Counted from the stretch's first letter, positions 15,626 to 24,471 are shown. The stretch: 38,916 bases of DNA from an uncultured Bacteroidota bacterium (GCA_902774845.1 CACYJU010000020.1:1-38916), one strand, 5' to 3'. The notes: generated by a model not told the origin, from the sequence alone. Program-made: numbers and translations.

Positions 15626-16723
15626 ATGAATACATATAAAACACCAGAAACATCTCAGAGCATGCTACCAGAGGCTATTAATAAGATAAATGAACTTGTT
15701 TCTTCTTCGACTAAAATTGAAGATGCTTTGATTGCAGCCCAGAGGGCTAAAGATAAAGCAGAAGAAGCTGCTTCCAAAAAAGCAGACCTTTTACATAGAA
15801 AAGAAGCTATTAAGGCTTTACAATCAGCTGAAATAGAACAATCTAATGCTTTGTTCGATGTTGTATGCAACCAAAAGGAGCTATTCGATGCACTCAAAAT
15901 CAATGCCGATGCTACAAGAAAACTATTCTTTTTGAGTACAGGCAATTTGGCCACCACCCAGGCTGTAATCCAAGCTATACAGTCAAAAGATTTTTCCAGT
16001 GAAACTATGAGCGAGAACGCAAAGGAGAACTTGCTTGAAGTGTTAAAACAGCTAAAAGCACAGGAAGACTTGTATTTGAGGCTAGAAGGGCTTAGTAATA
16101 AATGCAAAGAACTAAACAAAAAAATTGAAGATATTAAGGGTTTTGACAACGATGATGCAAAGCAAAAGACAATAAATGGTCTATATGCAAGTATTGTACA
16201 GTTAGATAACGACCTAGAAAAGGAGTTGAATAAGAATAAACAGGAGTTAATCTCGGAATCCAAGTCTTATACTGATGTCAGAGTCAAACATGAAAAGGAG
16301 AGGTCTGATAAGGCTTACGATGCATTAGGTTCGGCAAATCGTGCAGTCGAAATTGCCAAGAAAGAGATTGGTTTATTAGCACAAAAACTACACAAGTACA
16401 TCAACGAGACCAAGGAGGCCGACAACAAGAGAGATGAGCGTCTAGGAGATATGGACCGATACATCAATGAGACCAAGGAGGCCGACAAAAAGAGAGACGA
16501 GCGTCTAGGAGATATGGACCGATACATCAATGAGACCAAGGAGGCCGACAACAGAAGGGACGGACACTTGGGCATTATTGACCAATATATCAGCAATAGC
16601 AGAGTCGAATATCAGGAATTACAGTCTTCATATTCAAAAATCAAAAGAAGCAATATGCTGCTTTGGATCGGAATGATAGGACTTATTATGTTTGTATTAT
16701 TATATAAAATTTTGTTTGGATAA
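15626..16723 (+). CDS. Island protein 2: tail-anchored coiled-coil protein with 21-residue repeats
   Basis: The 365-residue protein is highly charged and predicted mostly helical or coiled coil (residues ~15-75 and ~145-335). An internal segment ELFDALKINADATRKLFFLS precedes a long linker. Three tandem repeats of YINETKEADNKRDERLGDMDR type occupy residues 258-320. A single C-terminal membrane helix (about 343-361, LLWIGMIGLIMFVLLY) is preceded by basic residues, giving a tail anchor with the coiled coil in the cytoplasm. There is no signal peptide. Partnership with island protein 1 is inferred from the operon and shared island. Function is unknown; a membrane-linked defence or sensing role is only a hypothesis. 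Confidence 0.8.
   Translation: MNTYKTPETSQSMLPEAINKINELVSSSTKIEDALIAAQRAKDKAEEAASKKADLLHRKEAIKALQSAEIEQSNALFDVVCNQKELFDALKINADATRKLFFLSTGNLATTQAVIQAIQSKDFSSETMSENAKENLLEVLKQLKAQEDLYLRLEGLSNKCKELNKKIEDIKGFDNDDAKQKTINGLYASIVQLDNDLEKELNKNKQELISESKSYTDVRVKHEKERSDKAYDALGSANRAVEIAKKEIGLLAQKLHKYINETKEADNKRDERLGDMDRYINETKEADKKRDERLGDMDRYINETKEADNRRDGHLGIIDQYISNSRVEYQELQSSYSKIKRSNMLLWIGMIGLIMFVLLYKILFG
16397..16585 (+). repeat. Three 63-bp tandem repeats in island protein 2
   Basis: Copies start at 16397, 16460 and 16523. The first two are nearly identical and the third diverges in its second half. The repeat uses GC-rich codons (ACC AAG GAG GCC GAC) in contrast to the AT-rich remainder of the gene, suggesting recent duplication or a different origin. 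Confidence 0.9.
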
Positions 16724-16884
16724 TAAGAACTACTCAATAAGTCAGCATCGCAATAAGGTGAGGAAACAGAATTTCTTGGCTACTTTGGGTCATATTTCAG
16801 TTATATTACCATGTTCTGTTGTTTAAGTGTAAATGCGGTTGTAATATTCAGTTTTATAGGTGGTTAATTTAGGGGGTGTGGTGT
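16724..16884 (+). other. Right end of the island, no gene
   Basis: AT-rich spacer between the stop codon of island protein 2 and the right attachment repeat. A 21-codon open stretch (VRKQNFLATLGHISVILPC) is too short to assign. Confidence 0.4.
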
Positions 16885-16904
16885 TCCTGTTCCGGGCACT
16901 GAGA
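16885..16904 (+). repeat. Right attachment repeat (attR-like)
   Basis: Exact copy of the 20 bp at 13500-13519. The rest of a tRNA is absent upstream of it, as expected for the distal end of an element inserted at a tRNA 3' end. Confidence 0.85.
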
Positions 16905-16910
16905 AAAAGT

Positions 16911-16945
16911 GGGAGACCTTATCAAGGGTCTCCTTCTTCTTTTTA
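16911..16945 (+). terminator. Probable original terminator of tRNA-Leu(CAG)
   Basis: GGAGACC and GGTCTCC flank an eight-base loop and are followed by TTCTTCTTTTT. It lies seven bases past the right attachment repeat. Confidence 0.75.
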
Positions 16946-16976
16946 TGCCGTTTAGGTGTATTTAAGTTTTTTTATA

Positions 16977-17006
16977 TTGGAATTCTAAATAAAGTTCGTA
17001 TCTTTG
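16977..17006 (+). promoter_or_regulatory. Promoter of the lipoprotein-murB genes
   Basis: TTG at 16977-16979 and TATCTTTG at 16999-17006 with 19-bp spacing, 23 bases before the lipoprotein ATG. Confidence 0.75.
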
Positions 17007-17029
17007 CAGTCTAATTGCAATTAAAGACT

Positions 17030-17503
17030 ATGAACAGAAAAGGATTTCTCGTATTGGCTCTGGCTGCTGTCGTGGTGCTTCTGACTACGGCATCGTGTGC
17101 CAAAGACAAAGTGATTATAGGATTCTGGCAGCAGGCGTCCGACCACCTCACCTATGTCGACTCGACCGGCGTGGAGACGATGAAGAACATCACGGATAGC
17201 GCCGTGACGCTCTATTTCATGGACAACGACTCTGTCTACCTGAGCTATGGCGAGCGTAATCCGCTGCTCAGCACTCCGCCTTACCTGTTGACCGACAGCG
17301 TCAGGGATGCTATTGCCGAGCTGCGCAACACCCTCACGAGGGACACCCTCCTTTATGTGCTGACCGAGAACACCCTCACCATCGGCACTCAGGAATATCA
17401 GCTGGAGAAGCTGAAAGGTCGCTGGCTGGTGCTCTCCACCACCGACTCGCTCAACGGCAAGGAGGCTTCCCGCGAGATTACTTTTTACAAACCGAGAAAA
17501 TAA
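17030..17503 (+). CDS. Small lipoprotein of unknown function
   Basis: The product has 157 residues. The ATG at 17030 follows the promoter and gives MNRKGFLVLALAAVVVLL plus lipobox TASC, so it should be a lipid-anchored envelope protein. The mature part has a beta-rich pattern (IIGFWQQASDHLTYVDSTG, TLTIGTQEYQLEKLKGRW) like small lipocalin-type or DUF lipoproteins that begin with GxW, but I cannot name the family. It ends nine bases before murB and is probably co-transcribed with it. Confidence 0.8.
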   Translation: MNRKGFLVLALAAVVVLLTTASCAKDKVIIGFWQQASDHLTYVDSTGVETMKNITDSAVTLYFMDNDSVYLSYGERNPLLSTPPYLLTDSVRDAIAELRNTLTRDTLLYVLTENTLTIGTQEYQLEKLKGRWLVLSTTDSLNGKEASREITFYKPRK

Positions 17504-17512
17504 GAGCCTGTA

Positions 17513-18535
17513 ATGCTTTCGATCACTACAGACGCATCCCTGCTGAATTACAATACTTTCGGTATTGACTGCAGGGCAAAGACTCTTGCGGTCGTCTCCT
17601 CGGAGGGCGACCTCGAGGAGCTGTCGCGTAGTGGGTTGTTGCCTTCGGGCGGATATGTGGTGATTGGGGGCGGAAGCAACCTGGTGTTGGCCGAGAGGTA
17701 TGAGGGAACGGTGGTGTTGATGGCGAACAAAGGCATTGCTGTAGTGGAAGAGAACGACGACGAGCTCATAGTGGAGGCGGCGGCAGGAGAGGTGTGGGAC
17801 CACTTCGTGAAAGGATGCGTAGCGAAAGGGTGGTATGGAATAGAGAACCTGGTCGCCATCCCGGGCACGGTGGGTGCGTCGGCGGTGCAGAACATAGGCG
17901 CCTACGGCGTGGAGGCGAAAGACCGCATCGTGTCGGTACGGGCCTATGACGTGTGTGAGAAAGCGTGGGTCGACTTCAAGACCGACGAGTGTGGCTATGG
18001 ATACAGGGAGAGCCGCTTCAAGCACAATGAAGGCAAACGCTATATCGTGACCAGCGTGAGATACCGCATGGATAAGACTTACAAGCCGGTGCTGACCTAC
18101 AAGGCGCTGGTCGACGAGCTGGGTTCGGCAGCCACCCTGGATGCCGCTACGGTGAGCCGCACGATAGAAGAGATAAGATGGTCGAAGCTGCCCAAACCCG
18201 AAGTGAAAGGCAACGCGGGCAGTTTCTTCAAGAACCCCGTGGTGTCGGAAGCAAAATTTGAAGAACTGAAAAAACAATATCCCGACCTCGCGGCACACAA
18301 GGTGGATGGCGGTTTCAAGCTCGCTGCCGGATGGCTGATAGACAGGTGTGGATGGAAAGGGCGTACGATGGGAAGTTGTGGCGTCTACGAGAAGCAGGCA
18401 CTGGTGCTGGTGAACAACGGAGGGTGCAGCGGCCAGGAGGTGAGAGAACTGGCGGGCCGTATTGCCGAAGATGTGAAGGTGAAGTTCGGTGTGACGATAG
18501 ATTGTGAGGCTGAATTTGTGGGATTCCTTAACTGA
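17513..18535 (+). CDS. murB: UDP-N-acetylenolpyruvoylglucosamine reductase
   Basis: MurB reduces UDP-GlcNAc-enolpyruvate to UDP-MurNAc with NADPH and FAD in cytoplasmic peptidoglycan synthesis. The 340-residue protein has the FAD-binding signature VVIGGGSNLVL (about 49-59), the loop AIPGTVGASAVQNIGAYG, and the catalytic-acid motif GNAGSFFKNP near residue 236, with Ser as proton donor. The YGYRESRFK segment and length fit the E. coli-like type I form. The C-terminal GGCSGQEVRELAGRI is typical. Confidence 0.97.
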   Translation: MLSITTDASLLNYNTFGIDCRAKTLAVVSSEGDLEELSRSGLLPSGGYVVIGGGSNLVLAERYEGTVVLMANKGIAVVEENDDELIVEAAAGEVWDHFVKGCVAKGWYGIENLVAIPGTVGASAVQNIGAYGVEAKDRIVSVRAYDVCEKAWVDFKTDECGYGYRESRFKHNEGKRYIVTSVRYRMDKTYKPVLTYKALVDELGSAATLDAATVSRTIEEIRWSKLPKPEVKGNAGSFFKNPVVSEAKFEELKKQYPDLAAHKVDGGFKLAAGWLIDRCGWKGRTMGSCGVYEKQALVLVNNGGCSGQEVRELAGRIAEDVKVKFGVTIDCEAEFVGFLN

Positions 18536-18549
18536 AAACAAAAGACACG

Positions 18550-19143
18550 ATGACAGATAAATTTTGGAAATGGTTTTGTGACAACAACGAGCATCTCACG
18601 ATGCTCGACGACCTCGACGAGAATGTCGCCAACACGCTTCTGGAGGATATGCAGAAGGCGTTGGACGACTACTGCGAGGGGTTGACCTACGAGATAGGCG
18701 ACCAGACGCCCAACGGCCGCACGGTGACCTTCTCGGCCGAGGGCGACACCGACCTCTTCAAGTATGTCACCGACCTCGTGGAGGCCGCTCCCGACCTCGA
18801 CTGGTGGGAGTTTGTGGCATTCAAGCAGCCCAAAGGCAAAGGGCTGAAGGTGACCTTCGACAAGTACCGTTTCGACACGAAGAAGATGTATTTCATGGAG
18901 CTGGAGAACGAGGAGTCGCCGGATATGGTGGGCTTGAGGGTCGCGTTGGAGAACCCGGTGGAAGATGACGACGACCAGCTGGTGGGAGTGTATGTGACCA
19001 TAGAGGCGCTGATTGGCGAGTTCGACTGCGCCACCCTGATAGGCTATCTCGATGTGTGCCCCATCCCGGCCGAGCCGCTGAAAGAGGGCTTCAAGAAGAT
19101 GGACGACCTGCCTGAGTTTATCGAGTGGTTCAAGAACAGATAG
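18550..19143 (+). CDS. Cytoplasmic protein of unknown function
   Basis: The product has 197 residues, is acidic, and has no signal peptide or membrane segment. Aromatic and acidic motifs include DKFWKWFCDNNEHL at the N-terminus, LDWWEFVAFKQPKGKGL in the middle and LPEFIEWFKNR at the end. It resembles uncharacterised Bacteroidales proteins of DUF695-like appearance, but I am not certain of that. It starts 14 bases after murB and reads in the same direction, so it may share the transcript. Confidence 0.8.
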   Translation: MTDKFWKWFCDNNEHLTMLDDLDENVANTLLEDMQKALDDYCEGLTYEIGDQTPNGRTVTFSAEGDTDLFKYVTDLVEAAPDLDWWEFVAFKQPKGKGLKVTFDKYRFDTKKMYFMELENEESPDMVGLRVALENPVEDDDDQLVGVYVTIEALIGEFDCATLIGYLDVCPIPAEPLKEGFKKMDDLPEFIEWFKNR

Positions 19144-19212
19144 TGGTTAGCGGTCATTGGTCAGTTTGATTAAAAAAAATAATAACACAAACATAAAACT
19201 TAAAGCAATATC

Positions 19213-20508
19213 ATGAGTAAAGTGGATGTATTGTTAGGCCTCCAGTGGGGCGACGAGGGAAAAGGAAAAGTGGTTGACGTGTTGACGCCGGAGTACGACG
19301 TGATAGCACGCTTTCAGGGTGGTCCCAATGCCGGACACACGCTGGAGTTCAACGGCATAAAGCATGTGCTGCATATCATTCCCTCGGGCATATTCCATGA
19401 ATCTAAAATAAACGTGATCGGCAACGGAGTGCTTATCGAGCCCCGCATTTTCGCACAGGAGGTGCAGGCTCTGAAGGAGAAGGGTGTGGATGCTACGAAG
19501 AACCTCTATATCTCGAAGAAGGCACACCTTATCCTCCCCAGCCACCGCATGCTCGACGCCGCCAACGAGAAGGCGAAGGGCAACGCCAAGATCGGATCGA
19601 CGCTCAAGGGCATCGGACCGGCCTATACCGACAAGATAGCCCGTACTGGAATCAGGGTGGGCGACATCATGGAGTTCGACTTCAAAGAGCACTACGAGCT
19701 GCTGAAGGTGCAGCATCTGCAGACGGCCCACACCCTGAAGTTCGACGTCGAGAGCTTCCGTATTGACAACATGAGTCTTGAGGAATACGAGAAAGAGTGG
19801 ATGGCTTCGTTGGAGGTGCTGAAACAGTTCAAGTTCGTCAACAGTGAATATTTCATCAACAAATGTCTCGACGAAGGCAAGAAGGTGTTGGCCGAAGGTG
19901 CCCAGGGCTCTATGCTGGACATCGACTTCGGCTCCTATCCGTTCGTTACCTCGTCGAGCACAATCACCGCTGGTGTCTGCTCGGGATTGGGAGTCGCACC
20001 GTCGAGGATTGGTCGTGTTATGGGTATCACAAAGGCCTACTGCACCCGCGTCGGCGCAGGTCCGTTCCCGACAGAACTGTTCGACGAGACCGGCGAGCGC
20101 CTCTGCCAGCTGGGTCACGAGTACGGTGCCACCACCGGACGCTCGCGTCGTTGCGGCTGGATCGACATCCCGGCTCTGCGTTATGCCTGCATGCTCAACG
20201 GCGTGACCGACCTCTTCGTCACCAAGCCTGACGTGATGAACGACTTCGACGAGATAAAAATGTGCACCCATTATGAGATTGAGGGCGAGAAGACCGACGA
20301 GATCCCCTACGAGTTCAACGCCGTGGAGATCAAGCCCGTCTATGTCTCCTATCCCGGCTGGAAGCAGGAGCTGAGCGGAGCAAAGAAATACAACGACCTG
20401 CCCGCCCGCCTGCAGGAATACCTCTACGCCATCGAGAAGATAACGGGGGTCAACATCATGGCGGTGTCGATAAGCCCCGACCGCAAAGATGTGTTGTTCA
20501 AACAATAA
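19213..20508 (+). CDS. purA: Adenylosuccinate synthetase
   Basis: PurA makes adenylosuccinate from IMP and aspartate using GTP, the first committed step to AMP. The 431-residue protein has the GTP-loop WGDEGKGK (residues 12-19), RFQGGPNAGHTLEF, GSTLKGIGPAYTDK, EGAQGSMLDIDFGSYPFVTSS, and TTGRSRRCGWID with the aspartate-loop arginines. Length and motif order are standard. The start is set by the conserved VDVLLGLQWGDEGKG segment. A 69-bp AT-rich leader precedes it. Confidence 0.98.
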   Translation: MSKVDVLLGLQWGDEGKGKVVDVLTPEYDVIARFQGGPNAGHTLEFNGIKHVLHIIPSGIFHESKINVIGNGVLIEPRIFAQEVQALKEKGVDATKNLYISKKAHLILPSHRMLDAANEKAKGNAKIGSTLKGIGPAYTDKIARTGIRVGDIMEFDFKEHYELLKVQHLQTAHTLKFDVESFRIDNMSLEEYEKEWMASLEVLKQFKFVNSEYFINKCLDEGKKVLAEGAQGSMLDIDFGSYPFVTSSSTITAGVCSGLGVAPSRIGRVMGITKAYCTRVGAGPFPTELFDETGERLCQLGHEYGATTGRSRRCGWIDIPALRYACMLNGVTDLFVTKPDVMNDFDEIKMCTHYEIEGEKTDEIPYEFNAVEIKPVYVSYPGWKQELSGAKKYNDLPARLQEYLYAIEKITGVNIMAVSISPDRKDVLFKQ

Positions 20509-20588
20509 AACTCTCGAATCGACGTTTTAACTGCAAGAAACTTAATTTGAAAAATACTAATACGACAAACATCAACATAGTAAGCGAT

Positions 20589-21605
20589 ATGAAGAAACTG
20601 CTTTTGATTGTTGCAATGTGTCTGCCGATGTTCCTTTCGGCACAGACCAAGATTAAAGAAACAGACGTGCCTAAATCGGTGCTCCTCTCGTTGGAGAAGA
20701 CCTATGAGGCCTACAAGGTGAAGACCTGGTATCAGGCACCCGGACAGTATATCGCCGACATCATCGTCGACGGACAGGCTGGACGCAGCTATTTCACCGC
20801 CAGCGGCGATTGGCAGTACAGCACCTTCCCGACCGAGCTGAAGGAGTGCCCCACCTTGATGAACACCTATTTCGTGAACAACTATCCCGGCTACCGCGTG
20901 AAAAACGTCGATTTCGTCGAGGAGATGAGTGGCGACAACTACTACCGCATGATCGTGGTGCGCAAGGGTGTCGGCGCCGAGGACTGCGAGATGGTCTTCG
21001 ACACCAAGGGTAAGCTCATGAAGAGCAACGCCCCCGACCCCGACGAGGTGAAGGCCGACTACTACGCACGCAACAATCCTGAGGAGAAAGACCTGAAGAA
21101 CCGTCCCGCTCCCGAGGAGGATATGGCTTCGTCGCCCCGCGAGGCTCCGTCAAACGGCATCGTGGCCGCTTTCACCAAGAAGGTGCCGCCCGCCCGTATC
21201 AGCGTCGGCCCCGACTGGATCAAGCGTGGCTCCGACCAGTTTGTGGCTTACTATTCTAACAACCAGAAGGTGCAGTTCGAGGCCGTCTACGACATCAACA
21301 CCGAGAAGGCTATCATGACCGGCAAGGTGCTTCCCAAAGAGCGCTACACCAACGCCATCATAAAGTACCTCAACGAGAAGTACAAGAACGAAAAATACAA
21401 GGTAGAGAAGATGGTGGTCTATGAGTACGACTCGAAATACCGCGACGACTCCACCGGCAAGAAACCCAAGCCCTACACCTACGTTGTGGTGAGCCAGAAG
21501 GTCAAGGGTCAGAAGAAACCCAAGTACACCCGCATGGAGTTCGACAACTCGGCCAAGTTCATGGGTCTCCTGGCAGCTCCGCTCGACGAGAAAGACCTCC
21601 AGTAG
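20589..21605 (+). CDS. Secreted PepSY-like protein
   Basis: The ATG at 20589 gives a clean signal peptide (MKKLLLIVAMCLPMFLSAQ), so it is preferred to the ATG 42 bases upstream. The 338-residue product has tandem beta/alpha units of the BLIP-like PepSY type common in Bacteroidales: DVPKSVLLSLEKTYEAYKVKTW, then FVNNYPGYRVKNVDFVEE and, near the end, AIIKYLNEKYKNEKYKVEKM. These proteins are periplasmic or surface-located; their ligand is unknown. It lies 80 bases downstream of purA and 63 bases upstream of another exported protein. Confidence 0.8.
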   Translation: MKKLLLIVAMCLPMFLSAQTKIKETDVPKSVLLSLEKTYEAYKVKTWYQAPGQYIADIIVDGQAGRSYFTASGDWQYSTFPTELKECPTLMNTYFVNNYPGYRVKNVDFVEEMSGDNYYRMIVVRKGVGAEDCEMVFDTKGKLMKSNAPDPDEVKADYYARNNPEEKDLKNRPAPEEDMASSPREAPSNGIVAAFTKKVPPARISVGPDWIKRGSDQFVAYYSNNQKVQFEAVYDINTEKAIMTGKVLPKERYTNAIIKYLNEKYKNEKYKVEKMVVYEYDSKYRDDSTGKKPKPYTYVVVSQKVKGQKKPKYTRMEFDNSAKFMGLLAAPLDEKDLQ

Positions 21606-21668
21606 TGAGCGAAAAGGGGAGGAGAGTGAAGGAAAAAAGCTATCAAACCAAGAAACCGTAAAGTGATC

Positions 21669-22322
21669 ATGAAAAAACAAGGATTTCTGTTGGCGGTTCT
21701 CATGCTTCCGGCGCTTCTCTGTGTAGCGCAGAAGAGCGAGACCTCAGCGTCGGTCCTCACCGCCGAGCAGGCTCAGCAGGTGGCCAAGATACTGCGCCAG
21801 CACAATGTGATGGCCGAATACTGTGGATGCTGCGAGAAGTCGGCTATATGGTGTGTGAAGATAAACCGCGTCTATGCCGACTCCATAGGAGTTACCGTCT
21901 ACGGCGAAGACCTGGAGACAGGCGAGCGCTACAAGAAGGTTATAGATGTGGCCGAGACCTGGGTGCCCAAGCTCAATATGGGCCGTATCGAGAAGCTCGA
22001 GTGCGTCGGCCAGCTGGCCAAAGTCAACTGCGACCCTTGCACCACCCCTTCGGTGCCGCTCGGCAACGTGGGCAAGAAGATGCTTGAAATGGAGCTCGAC
22101 GGCCTCATGGAAGCCGGCGAAGGTAAGCTCGCCAAAGACGGCAAGGACAGCAAGGCCGACAAGATAGGCTTGAGCGAGATAAAGCCGCGCAATGCCGAGA
22201 TGATTGGCAAAGGACAGAAACCCGTCATCAAGCCCGGCATGGAGGCACGCAAGCAGCCGTTGCTGAAGAAAGGCGACCTGCCGCTGAAGAAGATCCAGAA
22301 GCCCACTCCCTCCGAGGAGTAA
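21669..22322 (+). CDS. Exported Cys-containing protein with Lys/Pro-rich tail
   Basis: The ATG at 21669 gives signal peptide MKKQGFLLAVLMLPALLCVAQ; the GTG two codons earlier is less likely. The mature N-terminal part has six or more cysteines (EYCGCCEK, IWCVKI, LECVG, NCDPC), suggesting disulfides or metal binding. The last ~70 residues are basic and low in hydrophobics (KPVIKPGMEARKQPLLKKGD), probably unstructured. No family recognised. It is followed by a strong terminator, making it the last gene of this group. Confidence 0.75.
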   Translation: MKKQGFLLAVLMLPALLCVAQKSETSASVLTAEQAQQVAKILRQHNVMAEYCGCCEKSAIWCVKINRVYADSIGVTVYGEDLETGERYKKVIDVAETWVPKLNMGRIEKLECVGQLAKVNCDPCTTPSVPLGNVGKKMLEMELDGLMEAGEGKLAKDGKDSKADKIGLSEIKPRNAEMIGKGQKPVIKPGMEARKQPLLKKGDLPLKKIQKPTPSEE

Positions 22323-22333
22323 GGAACGAAATG

Positions 22334-22374
22334 AGGGGGCTGCGTGAAGCGCAGCCCCCTCTTCTTTTTTTTTG
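22334..22374 (+). terminator. Strong intrinsic terminator
   Basis: GAGGGGGCTGCG and CGCAGCCCCCTC form a perfect 12-bp stem around a five-base loop, followed by a T-rich run with nine consecutive T residues. Confidence 0.92.
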
Positions 22375-22391
22375 TCTATCGAGGTTGATTC

Positions 22392-23276
22392 CTATCTGAT
22401 GTCTTTCACCAGACGTACGGCCAGGCCGAAGTGACGTTTGCTGAAGTTCTTGGGGTTGACGGCCTCGTCCCCGAAGAAGAGTATGTTGCAGTTGGGGTTG
22501 CTGAGAGCCGTCGACGACCAGTAGAAGCCACATCCCAACTCGTCTCTGAACTTGGTGAACACCGAGTATTCTTCGCGGTATCCGGCGGCAGGCAGGAACA
22601 CGGCGCCGGCATCCTGCATCTTGCTCCATTTCGAAGCGTTGTAGCGGTTGGTCTTGTAGCCTTTCTCCAAGCCGGGGGTGAACTCCACCCCTTCGGGCAG
22701 CGTCCAGTTCTCAGGCAACAGGATGAGGCCTTCGACGTTGTCCACCTTGGCCAACCCGAATTTCTGAGCTGCGCCATGACGCAGGTCGAGCAGGTAGGTC
22801 CACTCGTCTTTGGTGAGGGTGCGCCATTGACCCGCTGTGTTGCCGCCGTTCTCTATGGCGTTGAACTGACCCCAGTCGGCGAGGGCGTAGACGCCGCTCA
22901 GGTTAGCCGACGAGTCGCCGCCTGGCCAGTAGAGGGTGTCGCGCGTGGCGACGCTGTAGGGCATGTAGGCTTGGGCGCCTGAGTTCCATCCGCTGGTGCC
23001 CCAGGCGAAGAGGTCTATCCATCCGGTGTACGACTCGCTGATGTTCTCGTTGTCGCGTCCGAGGGTCTCACGCTGAGTTTCGGCAAAACGCCAGGTGGCC
23101 GACGAAGGCTGGTACTGGAGGTTGCCGCGTGCGAAAGCCACGCTGGTCGAGTCGCTCACTGCGAAGGTGCCGCAGAGGCTCCCGTCGTCGTTCAACCCCG
23201 CCGAGGTGTCTTCCTTGCAGGCGGTGGTGAGAAGCAGCAGCGAGGCTGCCAGAGCAAGTGATAACAGTTTTTTCAT
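22392..23276 (-). CDS. FISUMP-like lipoprotein
   Basis: The 294-residue product starts with MKKLLSLALAASLLLLTTAC, giving lipobox TTAC. The mature part resembles the Fibrobacter major paralogous (FISUMP)/sulfatase-modifying-factor-like fold seen in many Bacteroidales surface lipoproteins: VAFARGNLQYQPSS, WIDLFAWGTSGWN, WRTLTKDEWTYLLDLR, LPAAGYRE, GFYWSSTALS and a final FGLAVRLVKDIR. Ligand and role are unknown. It reads away from the thioesterase by 13 bases on the same strand, so both may be one transcript. Confidence 0.82.
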   Translation of the reverse strand: MKKLLSLALAASLLLLTTACKEDTSAGLNDDGSLCGTFAVSDSTSVAFARGNLQYQPSSATWRFAETQRETLGRDNENISESYTGWIDLFAWGTSGWNSGAQAYMPYSVATRDTLYWPGGDSSANLSGVYALADWGQFNAIENGGNTAGQWRTLTKDEWTYLLDLRHGAAQKFGLAKVDNVEGLILLPENWTLPEGVEFTPGLEKGYKTNRYNASKWSKMQDAGAVFLPAAGYREEYSVFTKFRDELGCGFYWSSTALSNPNCNILFFGDEAVNPKNFSKRHFGLAVRLVKDIR

Positions 23277-23289
23277 TGCTTTTATGTTT

Positions 23290-23679
23290 TTACTGATTAA
23301 GAAGAATCGTTTTGAGCTCCTCGGGTATGGGAGCGCTGCTATGGGTTGAGCGGCAGTAGCCCGCCATCACCGTGTTGCATACCGCGCAGTCGGCGCCCGT
23401 CTCCTGGTTCACGATGTGCTGCTCGACGGCGATGCTTTTGTTGCCTATACGTTTCACGGCGGTGGTCACCGCGATCTTGTCGTGATAGCGAATCTGAGAG
23501 GTGAAGTCCACCTCGAAGTGCACTATCATCACCGTGAAGTCGCCCTGCTCAGGAGGGATGCCCGCTTCGGTGAAGAACGCCGATTTGCCCAAGTCGAAAT
23601 ACTCCATGATGACGGCGTTGTTCACATGCCCCATCTGGTCGACATCATTGAAACGTATCTGTATAGGAAGAGTGTGCAT
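23290..23679 (-). CDS. 4-hydroxybenzoyl-CoA-thioesterase-family acyl-CoA thioesterase
   Basis: The 129-residue hotdog-fold protein has the diagnostic active-site segment IRFNDVDQMGHVNNAVIMEYFD, with the catalytic Asp (D in NDVDQMGH) near residue 13. VHFEVDFTSQIRYHDKI follows, as in YbgC/FcbC-type enzymes that hydrolyse acyl-CoA thioesters in the cytoplasm. Substrate chain length cannot be read from sequence. It is the first gene of a minus-strand pair with the FISUMP-like lipoprotein. Confidence 0.88.
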   Translation of the reverse strand: MHTLPIQIRFNDVDQMGHVNNAVIMEYFDLGKSAFFTEAGIPPEQGDFTVMIVHFEVDFTSQIRYHDKIAVTTAVKRIGNKSIAVEQHIVNQETGADCAVCNTVMAGYCRSTHSSAPIPEELKTILLNQ

Positions 23680-23683
23680 GAGG

Positions 23684-23787
23684 ATTGAATGCGTTAATGC
23701 GTTAATGTGTGAATGCGTGAGTGTTTGAACCTTTTAACTTTTAACTCTTAACTTTTATCTATTATCTATTAACTTCTTCCATCAAAG
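23684..23787. repeat. Short-period repeats upstream of the thioesterase gene
   Basis: Units such as GCGTTAAT, GTGTGAAT and TTAACTTT, together with TATCTATT, fill most of this stretch. The period is about 7-8 bases. Confidence 0.75.
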
Positions 23788-23896
23788 GGTCGCTGCGCTC
23801 AAAATCAATAAAAAATCTATTTCAAAATAATTAAAGCAAAAATTGGAAGATTTTAATTGAGATTTTCGAATAATTTTGAGGACGAAGTCCGACCAT
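23788..23896 (-). repeat. Dispersed 3'-flank element, copy A
   Basis: On the minus strand it runs from ATGGTCGGACTTCGTCC through CAAAATTATTCGAAAATC to GAGCGCAGCGACC. It lies downstream of the GatB/YqeY gene in that gene's orientation. It is preceded (23897-23993) by a run of TTAAGAG and GATAATAG-type repeats that also precedes copy B. Confidence 0.8.
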
Positions 23897-23993
23897 ATCG
23901 TTATCGTTAAGGTTATCGTTAGTAGCTCAACTCTTAACTCTTAACTTTTATCTATTATCTATTAACTTCTTACTTCTTACTTCTTACTTCTTC

Positions 23994-24431
23994 TCATCCC
24001 AGCATCCCTTTCACTATTTCGGCCACCACTTTGTTGTCGGCGGTGCCGGCGAATTTCTTCGAGGCGGCGCCCATCACACGTCCCATATCTTTCGCGCTGG
24101 TGGCGCCCAGCTCGCTTATGAGAGATTTCACGGCAGTCTCTATCTCCTCTTTGGAGAGCTGTTTAGGCAGGTAACGCTCGATGATGGAGGCTTGGAAGAG
24201 TTCGGCTTCGGCCAGGTCGGAGCGGTTCTGCTGGTTGAAGATGTCGGCGGCCTCCTTGCGCTGTTTCACCAGCTTCTGGAGGGTTGCAAGTTCGGCGGCT
24301 TCGTTCACTTCGCCCTTTCCGGTTTTGAGCAGCAGTATGGCGGCCTTGATGGCGCGTAGCGATTCCAGTACATCTTTTTCTTTGTTGAGCATCGCCTGCT
24401 TGATGTCGGCATTGATTCTTTCTTCTAACAT
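23994..24431 (-). CDS. GatB/YqeY-domain protein
   Basis: The 145-residue protein matches the YqeY family along its full length: MLEERINADIKQAMLNKEKD, LRAIKAAILLLKTGKG, QKLVKQRKEAADIF, YLPKQLSKEEIE, and GRVMGAASKKFAGTADNK. The fold is the tRNA-binding tail found on amidotransferase subunit GatB, here free-standing; the function of stand-alone YqeY is not established. It is followed directly by short-period repeats and copy A of the dispersed element instead of a visible terminator. Confidence 0.93.
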   Translation of the reverse strand: MLEERINADIKQAMLNKEKDVLESLRAIKAAILLLKTGKGEVNEAAELATLQKLVKQRKEAADIFNQQNRSDLAEAELFQASIIERYLPKQLSKEEIETAVKSLISELGATSAKDMGRVMGAASKKFAGTADNKVVAEIVKGMLG

Positions 24432-24471
24432 GGCGGTTTGTTTTAGCGTTGAAAGTATAAACAGTTATTGC

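Noticed and set aside
17021..18541. Minus-strand open frame of about 500 codons opposite murB
   Set aside because: The protein is compositionally odd (His/Val/Arg-rich) and spans two genes on the other strand; it is a codon-bias artefact.
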